Assembly (NCBI RefSeq): GCF_964199755.1
Contig: NC_133917.1
Span: 5,089,967-5,153,966 of the forward strand
DNA: 64,000 nucleotides
Source: Larus michahellis
Taxonomy: Eukaryota; Chordata; Aves; Charadriiformes; Laridae
Direction of reading: 5' to 3'
In this document: piece after piece, positions 45,977 to 55,290 of the stretch
Numbering within the stretch: position 1 is the stretch's first letter
Layout of the letters: every line of letters begins with the position of its first letter
Notes under the pieces: model-generated
What the model saw: only the letters and a program-made list of their open reading frames with translations
Told to the model about the DNA's origin: nothing
Databases searched by the model: none
Translations under genes and position numbers: made by a program

Positions 45977-46903
45977 CTGTGACACCGGGGCAGACAGCCC
46001 AAACATCCACAGGTACCCAAAAAAGGCCTGTGAGGACTTCAATGTGTCACCGGGCAGAGAACACCGAGTAACAAGTAACAAAACAACCCTTTCGTGTATC
46101 CCATTAGTTGCCTTCATAGACCCCCTGAAACCCCTCCTGAACACGCTCCAACTAAGCCAGAAGACAACTGACTCTCCAGCATTTTCACTCCCGTTGTTAC
46201 ACGCGGCAGGGCCACAGAGGTCAGAAACGTTTCCAGGGAAGCGTTTCAAAAGCAAAGAGGGTGAGGATCGCAGAAAACGCTATTGCACTCCCCGGGCACT
46301 AGAATGGACGCCTGGCCACCAGCGACGCGAGGCCTCCTCTCTCCACCTGTTGCTCCCCTCCATCCTCAGCCTGTCGCAAGCGAACCGGGGGAGGAGGCAG
46401 CCGCAGGGAGCTCGGGCACCTCCGGACCGCGCAGGGCCGCCCCTCGTACCCGGGCCCGCCCGGGCTGCCCGGGGCAGGGCAGCACCCAGCTGCCATGTGC
46501 TCCGCAAACTTGCCGAGGCAAGCGGCCCGCTGCGAACTCCTCCACGCACCGCCACCGCAGCGAGCCTCGCAGTCCCGGCGGCCCGCAGCGCCCGGAGATG
46601 GCGGAGACCCAGCCGGACACCGCCACCGAGCACTCCCCCGGGACGGGCAGGAGCCCCGGGGACACGCCGGAGCCGGGACCGCCGTCCCCGGCGGGTCGGG
46701 GGAGGGAGCGGGGACGACACGGCAGGCGGGTTCCCCACGGGTGGCGCGTCCCCCTCCGCCCCGGCCCGGCGGCACCGCCGGCGGCCCTGCCGGCCCCGAG
46801 CCCCAGGCCCGACCCGACCCGACCCGGCCCGCCCGCCGCAGGCCCCGGCCCCGACCCCAGCCCAACACCGCGCCCGGCCCCCGCCCCGGCGGCGCGCACT
46901 TAC

Positions 46904-47150
46904 CGGGCCGAGCCGGGCCGGGCCGGGCCCTGCGCCGCGGGGCCGCCGCCGCCGCCGCCGCCGCCACCACCCCGGGCCGGGCCGGGCCTGGGCCAGCGCG
47001 GGCCGCCCGGGCGGGGCGGCGGGGACGGCGGGCGGGCGGACGGGGGGACGGGGCGGGGGGAGGGGGGGCGGCCGGAACGGGGAGAAAAAGGGAAAGGAAC
47101 GGGGGGGAAAAAAAAAAAAAAAAAAAAAAAAGGGGAAAGAAGCGGCGGGC
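46904..47150 (-). other. R3HDM2: R3HDM2 5'UTR first exon (upstream end approximate)
   Basis: A strong donor, GTAAGTGCG on the minus strand (46897-46903), sits in the CpG island upstream of the coding exons. It lies about 1.1 kb from the divergent INHBC start codon, matching the human head-to-head arrangement. The exon is G/C-only sequence with a (GGC)8 trinucleotide run. The transcription start cannot be read from the sequence, so 47150 is a guess. No initiator ATG of the conserved protein lies here, so the exon is non-coding. Confidence 0.6.
47079..47142. repeat. Homopurine tract with 24-base A run
   Basis: Plus-strand purine run interrupted once by C at 47100. It contains seven G, 24 consecutive A (about 47108-47131) and then GGGGAAAGAAG. 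It lies within the R3HDM2/INHBC CpG island. Confidence 0.95.
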
Positions 47151-47174
47151 CCCTCCCCCGGCGGGCGTGCGCGC

Positions 47175-47204
47175 TGCGTCACTGCTCCGTGCGCGTTGCG
47201 TCAC
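47175..47204. promoter_or_regulatory. Paired CRE/ATF-like sites
   Basis: Two copies of TGCGTCAC, starting at 47175 and 47197, 22 bases apart or about two helical turns. On the minus strand they read GTGACGCA, a CREB/ATF half-site. They lie just upstream of the presumed R3HDM2 start. Confidence 0.5.
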
Positions 47205-47227
47205 CATCCCGCGCCCGCCGCGCGCCC

Positions 47228-47241
47228 GTTGTCGTAGCAAC
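47228..47241. promoter_or_regulatory. X-box-like (RFX) palindrome
   Basis: GTTGTC-GT-AGCAAC fits the inverted-repeat layout of RFX sites (GTTGCC then RGCAAC) with a two-base spacer. Located 25 bases right of the CRE-like pair. Confidence 0.45.
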
Positions 47242-47793
47242 CTGCCGGACGCGGCGCCGTGGGGGGCGGGCGGGACGTGGCAGCGCCCCCTGGCGGGGCG
47301 GAGGGCGCAGCGGGGACGCTCCCGCCGTGCGGGGGCGGAGCCACTCGAGGCCCCGCCTTCGGGAGGAGGGCGCGGGGGCGGGCCCGCCCGCCGCCGGGCT
47401 CCACCCCCCTCGGCCCCGCCCCCGGCGCGCAGCACGCGGGGTCCCGCCCCCGCCCCCGGGGTTTCCCCATCCCGGGGGTCCCGCCCCGGGGGGTCCCCAC
47501 GGCGCCCCCCGCCGTCCCGGGAGCCCTCGCCGTACGCGGGGACCCACCTGCCTGGGCTCCCACCGCGGGGGTGGGCAGCGGGGTGGCCGCCCTTGGCCGG
47601 AGCGGGGCGTCCGGGGCCGACCCCCAGCCCTCGGGCAGCCCCTGCCGAGCGGGCAGCTCCGGGCCGAGCCCCTGGAGCGGCGGCACCATCCGCCCGGGTC
47701 CCTCCTAACGCGGGGCGAGCTGTGCCGCGGCTGCCCCGTGCCCGGGAGAAGCTCCTGCGGGATCACAGGGGCGTTTATCTTGCCCGGGATCAG

Positions 47794-47804
47794 CCAATAT
47801 TTGT
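47794..47804 (+). promoter_or_regulatory. CCAAT box overlapping a FOXA-like site upstream of INHBC
   Basis: CCAAT at 47794-47798 runs directly into TATTTGT (47798-47804), a forkhead/FOXA-type core, about 190 bases before the INHBC start codon. FOXA sites suit a liver gene, which INHBC is in mammals, but the motif is short. Confidence 0.4.
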
Positions 47805-47992
47805 GGCCACGTCAGGAGATCGGGCACTTCCTCGCTCTCTGCCCCTGCCGAGCCCAGCGCTGCCGTCCTGCCGCCGCGCTCTGCTCTCCCGGCGCCAGCG
47901 CTGCTGTCCCCCTTCGACTTCGGCTTATCCGACACTTGGAGGAACACTATTTGCTGAGACCCCGCCCCAGCTGTCACCTCCTGGCACCAGAG

Positions 47993-48338
47993 ATGACACC
48001 CACGGTGGCCTTCCTGCTCCTGAGCCTTCTGAGGATGGCAGCTCCCAAGGGACAGTGGTGCCCGGCCTGCGGGCTGGCAGCCCTGGCCCCCACCACGCAG
48101 CGGGACGTCCTCATCGCGCTGGCAAAGCAGAGCATCCTCTCCAAGCTCCGCTTGCCGGACCGGCCCAACATCACCCAGCCCACGTCCAGGGGGGCTCTGC
48201 TGACCGCTCTCCGCAGGATGCGTGCGCAGCGCATGGACACGGCCCTCCCCCCAGGGATGCCCCATGACGGTGGCATCCCACACCTGCATCCTGGGATGGG
48301 TGTGCAGGAATATGAGATCTTGAGCTTTGCTGAGTCAG
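47993..48338 (+). CDS. INHBC: INHBC exon 1 (signal peptide and N-terminal pro-domain)
   Basis: Encodes 115 codons plus one base. Ends at CAG before GTCTGT, in the position conserved across the family (after FAESG). The donor departs from consensus at +3 to +5, but no better in-frame donor is nearby: the GTGGGC at 48361 would shift the frame. Confidence 0.88.
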
Positions 48339-50717
48339 GTCTGTACGGACCCCACGTCCGGTGGGCATGGTGGGATCGGCCCTGAGGTGGGGGGGCACGG
48401 AGGGAAGGAAGGTCTTGCCTGGGGGAAGGCGGTGAGAGGGTTCTCAGGGGCGTCACGCTCCTGCAAGCAATGCCAGGCAACGGACCAGGCCAGTGGGCAC
48501 ACTGCTGCTGGAATGACTGGCAACGAGAGGCTTCATATCCAGAACCTTTGCATCCGTGTCCCGAGCTTACCCCAGCCAGCCCCTCCTCGCCACCAGCAGG
48601 GGAAAGCTCTGGGGCCCCTCTCATTTACTTATGGGACATGCTGGGGCAAGGGGGTGGGCGCAGGAGCAAAGATGGGACTGCTGTATCCTATGAATGTGTT
48701 GTCCGTTTCTGTTGAACCCTCCCCGCTTGTGGTAGAGGTGGACGGGTCAGATGGCCATGTTTTTCAAAACACGATTTTAAGCCTAGATTCCCCATCAGCT
48801 TGTGGTGGGTGGACTTAGGTCTCCACAGAATCACAGAATCGTAGGGTTGGAAGGGACCTCTGGAGATCATCTAGTCCAACCCCCCTGCCAGAGCAGGGTC
48901 ACCCAGAGCAGGTTGCACAGGAACGCGTCCAGCGCCCAACTCCAAAGCCCATCTGCACCCCGCACTCAGTTGTGTCTCTGCTTCCTCCCCAAAGTGGTGG
49001 GATGCCACATTTCACTCCAGAATCAGCTGCATTCCTGGGAAAAGAGAGAGCTCCCCAAAGCGTTCTCAGGGGTCCTGACAAGTATCACTGGAAAAACGGG
49101 GTCCTGCACCCCCCACTTCTCCCAGGCAAATGCAGCCTGCTTTGGAAAGAAGCAGAATCGCCACTCCGTCCCGCAGAGATCCTTCTGCACCGTCTCTGCC
49201 CAGCCCAAACTGCTGCCTGGTGAGGTGGGGGGGGCACACGCTCCCCTCACAGGCCTTTGTGTGGTTGGCGTGGCTGCTGGGGGATAGCAAGGGCTTGCCA
49301 CGTCCTCGAAGACCTCTGGGAGCAATGCTCCACCGCCGTACGTTGTGTTCCCAGACATGAGGACACTGTGGAGTCATCTCCTGGCTCGGTGGAGTGTCTG
49401 GTGGAAGCGGAAGAGCCGGCGTGAGCCATGGGGCTGAGCCCGTCCCTCACCCCGCTGCGGGGGGTTGTGTCCTCGCGGGCAGAGCTGCGCCACGGAGCCC
49501 AGCGCTGCTCTCGAGGTCCCCGTCAGCCCTTCCTTCGCCAGGAGGAGAGGCAGCTCTGCAGCCGCAGCAGCAGCAAGGGTGGGACATCCCGGAGCAACGT
49601 CAGGTGGTGGTTCCAGCCGTGGAAATTAGAGGGAATCGTGGAGGTGCAAATCTGCATGACTGCCTTAAATCCAAGGCTGGTTTACGCAGCCAGAGGACCT
49701 ACTCCAAAATCCTCCGTCAGCTTCCCTGACAAGGGGGATGTCAGGCCAGAGGAGCCGTGTTGCTGCATTCAGCACGGGGCTCAGACGCGGCTGCTTTAGA
49801 GCGGCATAATGAGGAGCAGCAGCAGCACAGGGAAGCGGGGGCCCCTCGATACCTGTATGTACCGTGCCCTGCTGCCTGGTTTGTATATACCTCCCATTCG
49901 CTCCGGTGTCCCCCGACTGCAGGAAACCCCCTCCCCCCTCCACCTCCTGACTCTGCTTTCGGTTCTGTGCACAGGGTCCTCCACCTCCCGCGGCGTTCGC
50001 CTGCATTTCCACTTCAACCGGGAGCTGGCTGGGAGCACCGAGATCCTGCAAGCCACCCTCTACCTGTTCTGGGCAGTCCCCAGCCCCGGCACGCACCCTG
50101 TCACCGTGAGACTCTTGCAGCCAGACCCAACAGGGCTGAACACGACCGTGGCCAGCGAGACACGGCTGGAGGTGCAGAGGGCCGGCTGGGCCACGCTGGA
50201 CGTGGGCCGAGCCGTCCAGAGCCTCTTCAGCCAAGGGAGCCAGAGGCTCACTGTGGAGCTGGAGGTGGCAGAGGACTGGGGGTCTCCCCTCCTGGCTGTC
50301 CACAGTGATTCCCACTGGCCGTTTGTGGCAGCCCAGGCCCGAGCCAGGACACCCCACCGGGTCCAGCGGCGTGGCATTGATTGCAGTGGGGACTCTCGGA
50401 TGTGCTGCCGCAAGGAATTCTTCGTGGACTTCAAGGAGATTGGCTGGGAGGACTGGATCATCCAGCCGGAGGGATATCACATGAACTACTGCGCGGGGCT
50501 GTGCCCCCTGCACATGGCTGGCATCCCTGGCCTCGCTGCCTCCTTCCACACGGCTGTCCTCAACCTCATCAAAGCCAACAACGCGGACGCAGCCGTGAAC
50601 TCCTGCTGCGTGCCCACGCAGCGTCGCCCACTCTCTCTGCTCTACTACGACCGGGACAGCAACATCGTCAAGACCGACATCCCCGACATGATTGTCGATG
50701 CCTGCGGTTGTACTTGA
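47993..50717 (+). CDS. INHBC: Inhibin/activin beta-C chain preproprotein (two exons)
   Basis: Secreted TGF-beta superfamily ligand subunit; beta-C chains form homo- and heterodimers and in mammals are made mostly in liver. Coding exons are 47993-48338 and 49975-50717, joined at a phase-1 intron, giving 362 residues. Visible order: hydrophobic signal peptide (VAFLLLSLL, residues 5-13); pro-domain starting with CPACG and the helix AKQSILSKLRLPDRPNIT; glycosylation sequons in RPNIT and LNTT; the conserved EYEILSFAESG at the exon junction; basic cleavage site RVQRR before residue 249; mature GIDCSGDSRMCCRKEFFVDF onward, 114 residues with nine cysteines in the activin pattern, ending ACGCT. RRGIDC and DWIIQPEGY favour beta-C over beta-A, -B or -E. 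Its position head-to-head with R3HDM2 and upstream of a second INHB gene matches human. The start ATG has G at -3. Oddity: the intron donor is a weak GTCTGT. Confidence 0.93.
48339..49974 (+). other. INHBC: INHBC intron
   Basis: A 1,636-base intron interrupting the pro-domain codon for Gly in phase 1. It contains the CR1 fragment at 48825-48932 and no other recognised element. Confidence 0.85.
48825..48932 (-). mobile_element. CR1 LINE, short 3'-end fragment in INHBC intron
   Basis: About 105 bases starting with the CACAGAATCACAGAATCG octamer-like tail (reverse complement of the CR1 3' end). Then GGTTGGAAGGGACCTCTGG, GATCATCTAGTCCAACCCCC and a piece resembling CAGGGTCACCCAGAGCAGGT follow. 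It is the best-preserved repeat in the window and inserted antisense to INHBC. Confidence 0.92.
49975..50717 (+). CDS. INHBC: INHBC exon 2 (rest of pro-domain and mature ligand)
   Basis: Acceptor TTCTGTGCACAG. The exon opens GG TCC TCC, completing Gly and reading SSTSRGVRLHFHFNREL. It encodes the latency part of the pro-domain, the RVQRR processing site, and all 114 mature residues. TGA stop at 50715-50717. Confidence 0.95.
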
Positions 50718-51344
50718 GCGGCTGCCTGAGGAGGCGGGAGGGCAGGACCTGTGCCGCGCAGGGCTCTCCTCCTCCCGGCCCCTCTCTGGCAGCGCGAGAC
50801 CTGGCAAACTGCTGAGAGACGGGAACCCTGCAGAGGTGTTTTCTCCTCCTGAGGTTGAAGCATCGAGGCTGATGCTGAACGTGCAAGTCCTCTCCTCCCT
50901 CACCTCCCACAGGGCTCTTTTCCCCCTTCAGATCTGCCCATGGATTCCTCTCTGCCCATGAGCCGTGGCCTCTAAGAGCGGCTCCTGATGGACACCAGAC
51001 CCTCCTCCCCCCAGGACTCTGCAGAGCACAGCTCCCCTGGCAGCTCCGGGCAGCCCCGGCTCACCCTGCCGCTGGTCCCAGGCCAAGGCCAGGGTGCAGC
51101 CCTCAGTGCTGCAACACGAACACGTGCTCGTCAGGTAACGGGTCCCAGCAGCGGCCACCTCAGGCTGCTGGGGGAGGCAGAAGCTGAAAAGATGCCGGGG
51201 GGTGGCGAGGCCAGAGGGGAGAGGGCCATCCACAGGGCCCCACTCCTCAGCTGGACATGGTGTTGAGGGGGGTGAGGAAGGGGAAATAGATCCCAGTGGG
51301 AGGAAAGCATCTCCTTCTCCGCGCATCCCAGCTACCCGATATTC

Positions 51345-51350
51345 AATAAA
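51345..51350 (+). terminator. INHBC: INHBC polyadenylation signal
   Basis: AATAAA about 630 bases after the stop codon, followed within 20 bases by a GT-rich stretch (TGTAGTGTGTGCACATGTACG) typical of a downstream element. Cleavage is expected near 51,365-51,370. Confidence 0.8.
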
Positions 51351-51370
51351 AGACTCCCAGCTGTAGTGTG

Positions 51371-54300
51371 TGCACATGTACGTGTACACATACGTGTGCC
51401 CTGTCATTAGCCAGCACATCTTCTGCCTCTCCCCAAGGTGCAAGGTGGGGCTGTCTCTGCTAGGGCACATCCACCAAGATGGCACAGAACTGACCCACTC
51501 TGCCATGTGCAGCCATGTGCAGCCCCCTTCTAACCAACGACTTGGTTATAAAGCCCAGGCAGTGGTGGGATTGGGCATCCATCACCGGGATGCGCCGTGC
51601 CCAAGGACCGCAGTGCTGCTGGCCCCCACAGCTCTCATGCTCTCTGCCCCTTGACTGCCTTTCCCAGGGGAATGCCGAACCCCTGACTTGTCTCAGCCAG
51701 ATCCAGGGCATGGTATGGGACCCCCCAGACACAGGGGGCTTGTGATACCCACCAGGGAAAGCACCATTTGTTGGTTGGGACAAATTTTCCATCCACCAAA
51801 CCCATCTGTATTTGGCCATTGTTGTCCCAAAGTCAGCACAAAACCGAGCAGCTCTTCTCCCTTTTAAAGCGGACAGAGGGTGCCAGGCAAGACCGCCAAA
51901 GCCACGGCGCCCAGACACCCCCCCTTGTCCGCAACCCCACGCCAGCTCCCTCACTGGGGCGCAACCTCTGGGCACGTCTCTGGCCCGCGGCCCGGAGCAC
52001 CTGCCCCCTTCGCTGCCCCTCGCCAGCCTGGCTGGCGGCAAAATGGGACATGTCAGTGCCGTGAGAGCTGGGGGCAAAGGGCGGCTCCGACACATCAGCC
52101 CCATTACGTAATCTCGAGTTAGGGTTTCTCCACCGCTTCCCACGTGCCCCCGATGTGTGAGGGCAGAGAAAGCAGGGAGAGGGTGCTGGGGGTGGGAAAG
52201 GGAGGCTCACGAAGGGAGCTCCTGGGGCGATCCCCCGAGGTGCGTGCAGCTGGCTGGGGTAGAGCTGCGTGACCACAGTCCTGTGGTCCACCCTGCAGGC
52301 ACTGACGACCCTGCTCCAGAGGCTGGAGACTGAGCTGAACCGGGTGGGAAGAGGGTCGGTAGGGGGAGGAGGGTGGTGTCTGACCCTCTCCCCGTCTGGC
52401 TTGAAGGACGGCTTCGCATCTGCTGTCCCGCTCCAGGATCAGGCTGTGGTGGTCAGAGCCATGGGCAGCTCTGGCTGGAGCAGGGGCCAGGACGCTCATT
52501 GCCCCAGAGGACCTGTGACACCTTGAGCAGGGACGGAACAACCACTATCAGGAGACAGCCTTTGTCCACGCTGCGTGCGTCCTGAGGCAGGCACTCCCAC
52601 CGAGCCCCGCGGGAGCGGGGACCTGCATCTCCCTGTCAGGTCGCAGCAGCCGCCGCGCTGAGATCCAGGCTTCCAGGCGCTGGTGCCTCCAAGACTCAGA
52701 CCTGAATGGTTCCCGCTGACCCAGCTGCTGCACAGGCAGGATAGAAAACTCGGGGATCAATACTGTCTGGGACCCAAGGCCACTTGCGCAAACCTAAAGA
52801 GGATTTGGTGTTTGTTTTTTTCTGGTTTTTTTTTTCTCTTCTTTTTCCAACACTTCTTTTCACTGTCTGTATTTATTGAACAAACAGCTTTTCTGGGGCC
52901 AGTGATGAGCTCTTGGCTGCAGCAGGCGTGGGCAGAAAGGAGCCGAGCGAGGGGCAGAGGGGCTGTTGGCTGGGCCCTGTGGCCCTACAGACGCCTCAGC
53001 TGGGGGGAGCACAAGCCCGACACCCTGAGCTGAGGCATCCGTAGGTGCCACAAGCCCTCAAGTGGGGCTGGGATGCCCCCGGTTCCCCTTCTCGGCCCCA
53101 CAGCACTCCTGCCAGGCACTTCGCCCACTCCCCACGGAGCCCAGAGCAGAGCGGGGCTGGCTGCCTGTCGCCGCTGCCCAGCCCCTGGGGGGCACGGGGT
53201 GCCTGAAATGGCCCCCTCTCGCTCCCCAAACCCCAGCTCTGCCCTTTGCTGGGCTGCACATGTGCTCCCTGCACACCACAAGACACACAGCAGGCTCTGC
53301 CCACCAGCCCTGCAGACACTGCCCTTGCCCTCAGGCACAGTGATGGGGGACATCTCCCAGTCCAGACCTCCCTGGGCCTATGAGTTGTCACCGCGTTGCC
53401 TTCTGTGCCCCAGGCTGTGGTACAACCAGCCCAAGCTCCACAGGGCAGCTGCATCGCAATGGACATGAAGGTCCCGCTGATTCGGGTGCCTGGGGCAGCA
53501 GCAGCTCCTCCGGGAGGGGTCCCACTCTCCGAGGCCCCTCCCTGTCCCTGGCGGTTTGAGATTAGGGCAGAACACATTGTCCTGGGGCTTTGCCAACCAC
53601 CTGAAAATGTGCCTTCAGGTCACAGGTCCTGGGTGCTGCGACACAGGCCCTTCTCGCCACGCATGCGGCTTGTCCCGCTCCCGTGGGAAAACAGGCCGCC
53701 TGGGTGCAGCCTGCGGCCCCTTCCCCGCTCGCAGCACGGGCAGAGGGTGACCAAGGGTTCAGGAATCCCACGGTGGCACTGCCACCTGGGGAACACCGCC
53801 GGGCGAGGAGGGTGCGGTCGAGGAAGGGTGATGCCCGAGAGCCCGGCACAGGCACAGCCCCAGCACGCACAAGGAGCTGCTCAGCCCCCCCAGTCGGTGG
53901 CCCAGGCAGGAGCTGTGTATTTATAGCCCTGACAAGCTGCACAGGGAAAAGCGACTACCTGGGCTTTACCACAGCCCTGGCCTATTTTGCAGGTCTGCTC
54001 CCTTGTCAGCAAAAGTGACCTCGGTGTAAGCATGAAGGTGGGAAAAGAGAGGGGATGAGGACTGCGTTCCCACCACGGTGTCCCCTCTCCCCCTGCTGTG
54101 ACACCGCACTTCTGCTGGGGTCCTGCGGTCCCTCAGGGGCTTTGGGGGGTGTCTCGGGCAGGCAATGCCCAGCTGCCCTTAGGTACCGCCGCGCTGGCGC
54201 TGGCCCTGGCGAGGAGCCCCCCCCGCAGCCCCCCAGCCTGGCCCAGCGCGGGCGATGCCATGCAGACAGCATGGCCCCGGCACTTGGGCTGTGCCAGATG

Positions 54301-54539
54301 TGACACGGGGAGGAACACGGGGCTCCACGAGGTGCCGTCCCCTCGGCCTCTGCCTCGGGAGGCGACAGCGACGTGCAGCTGCCGCCGGTGGCTCCTGGAA
54401 GGAGCTTTTGCCAGTATCAACAGATCCCGAATCCAAGGTCCAAGCGCGGCGTGCCAGGGTGTCCCTTGGCAGGGCCAGGCTCCCAGGGGAGGGGTGGGAA
54501 TTCCTGAAAGCCCCCGGTGTTGCCTGGAAAAGCGTTAAT
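51371..54539. other. INHBC-INHBE intergenic region, left part
   Basis: No exon recognised on either strand. A pyrimidine-rich run of mostly T occupies 52808-52858. A reverse AATAAA (TTTATT near 52871) follows it, but nothing upstream on that strand looks like a gene. Confidence 0.5.
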
Positions 54540-55290
54540 TTTTAATTTTCAGGCTGGCGGGCAGTTTCCAGCCAGCAGCCCCCGGCTCGGAGGCACCCGG
54601 CGATCCGCGCCGGGAGTCCTCGGCCGGGCTGCTGCGAGGAGCCGGCCCCGCACCGCCGGCCCCGCTCGGCGCCCGTGCGGGGAGAGCCGGGCCCGGCGGC
54701 CCCGGGAGCGGCCTTGCCCCGCGCCGCCGGGCGGCGCCCGCGGGCCGCGAGAGGCGTCGCGTCTCGGATCAACGGCGGGGCCGGGCCGGGGGAGCGGGAC
54801 GCAGCGGCGGGGCCGGGCCGGGGGCGGGCGCGGGGCAGCGGGCCGGGACGCGCCTTGCCCCTCTCGCCTCGGCGGGCGCCGGGGGCGGCAGCCCGGTCCG
54901 CTGCGGGCGGGCGAGGGGCGCGGGCGCCGCGAGGAGCGGGGCCGCCGGCCTCCCCTCCCGGGCCGTCAGCCCTGCTGCCCTTCCCGTGGCTGGACCCCGG
55001 CCCGCCCAGCCCCGCGCCTCCGGCCCTCTGCCCGCCTTGCCCCGGCCTCCCGCTCCGTGCCGGCCCCGGGGGTACGGGCTGCCCCCCCCCGGCACTGCCC
55101 CTGCCGAAGCCTCCGGCGCCGGCTCCGGCACTCGCTGCCCCCCAGCCCCGTGCCCCCAGCCCGGGCTCCTCCGCTCTGCGGCCTCCGGCGCTTGCTCCAG
55201 GGAAGAGGGGCCTGCGGGGAGGAAGCTTTTCAGTGCCGGCGCCCGGCCCATGCCGTGGCCCCTGGGCGAGGGTCACAGCTGCCTTTGGCG
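54540..55290. promoter_or_regulatory. Orphan CpG island between INHBC and INHBE
   Basis: About 750 bases of very GC- and CpG-rich sequence, sharply bounded on the left by an AT-rich TTAATTTTTAATTTTC. It is not attached to any recognised exon. GC content keeps several frames open, but their Arg/Pro/Gly/Ala-rich translations look like frame by-products. It could be an alternative INHBE promoter, a non-coding RNA start or a distal element. Confidence 0.6.

Larger units (their letters stand above)
17200..46903 (-). other. R3HDM2: R3HDM2 long first intron (about 29.7 kb)
   Basis: Lies between the 5'UTR exon and the first coding exon. I see no coding exon of another gene on either strand; the short open frames have no recognisable protein features. 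It contains homopolymer tracts (36395-36410, 37888-37907, 39522-39535), a TG-rich microsatellite, an ancient MIR-like SINE at 40055-40235, a possible internal promoter near 22100-22450, candidate 5'UTR exons (45929-45976, 18847-18905), and perfect inverted repeats near 25884 and 26016. Confidence 0.6.
46360..47740. promoter_or_regulatory. CpG island shared by R3HDM2 and INHBC (divergent promoter)
   Basis: Dense C/G with abundant CpG over about 1.4 kb, the most GC-rich block in the window. It covers the R3HDM2 first-exon donor (46903) and ends shortly before the INHBC leader. It carries a G-rich run (47010-47070), two TGCGTCAC sites (47175-47182 and 47197-47204) and an X-box-like palindrome (47228-47241). 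The divergent gene pair and single island imply a bidirectional promoter for R3HDM2, with the INHBC start probably at its right edge. Confidence 0.8.

Noticed and set aside
48338-48361. Alternative INHBC donor GTGGGC at 48361
   Set aside because: It would leave the exon in phase 2 and shift the frame relative to exon 2.
46044-48385. Very long plus-strand open frames (up to 700 codons) across the CpG island
   Set aside because: They consist of Arg/Pro/Gly/Ala-rich frame by-products of high GC, overlap each other in several frames, and run into the real INHBC exon only by chance.
52860-53600. A minus-strand gene ending at the reverse AATAAA near 52871
   Set aside because: No convincing exon or splice structure upstream on the minus strand; the hexamer alone is not evidence.
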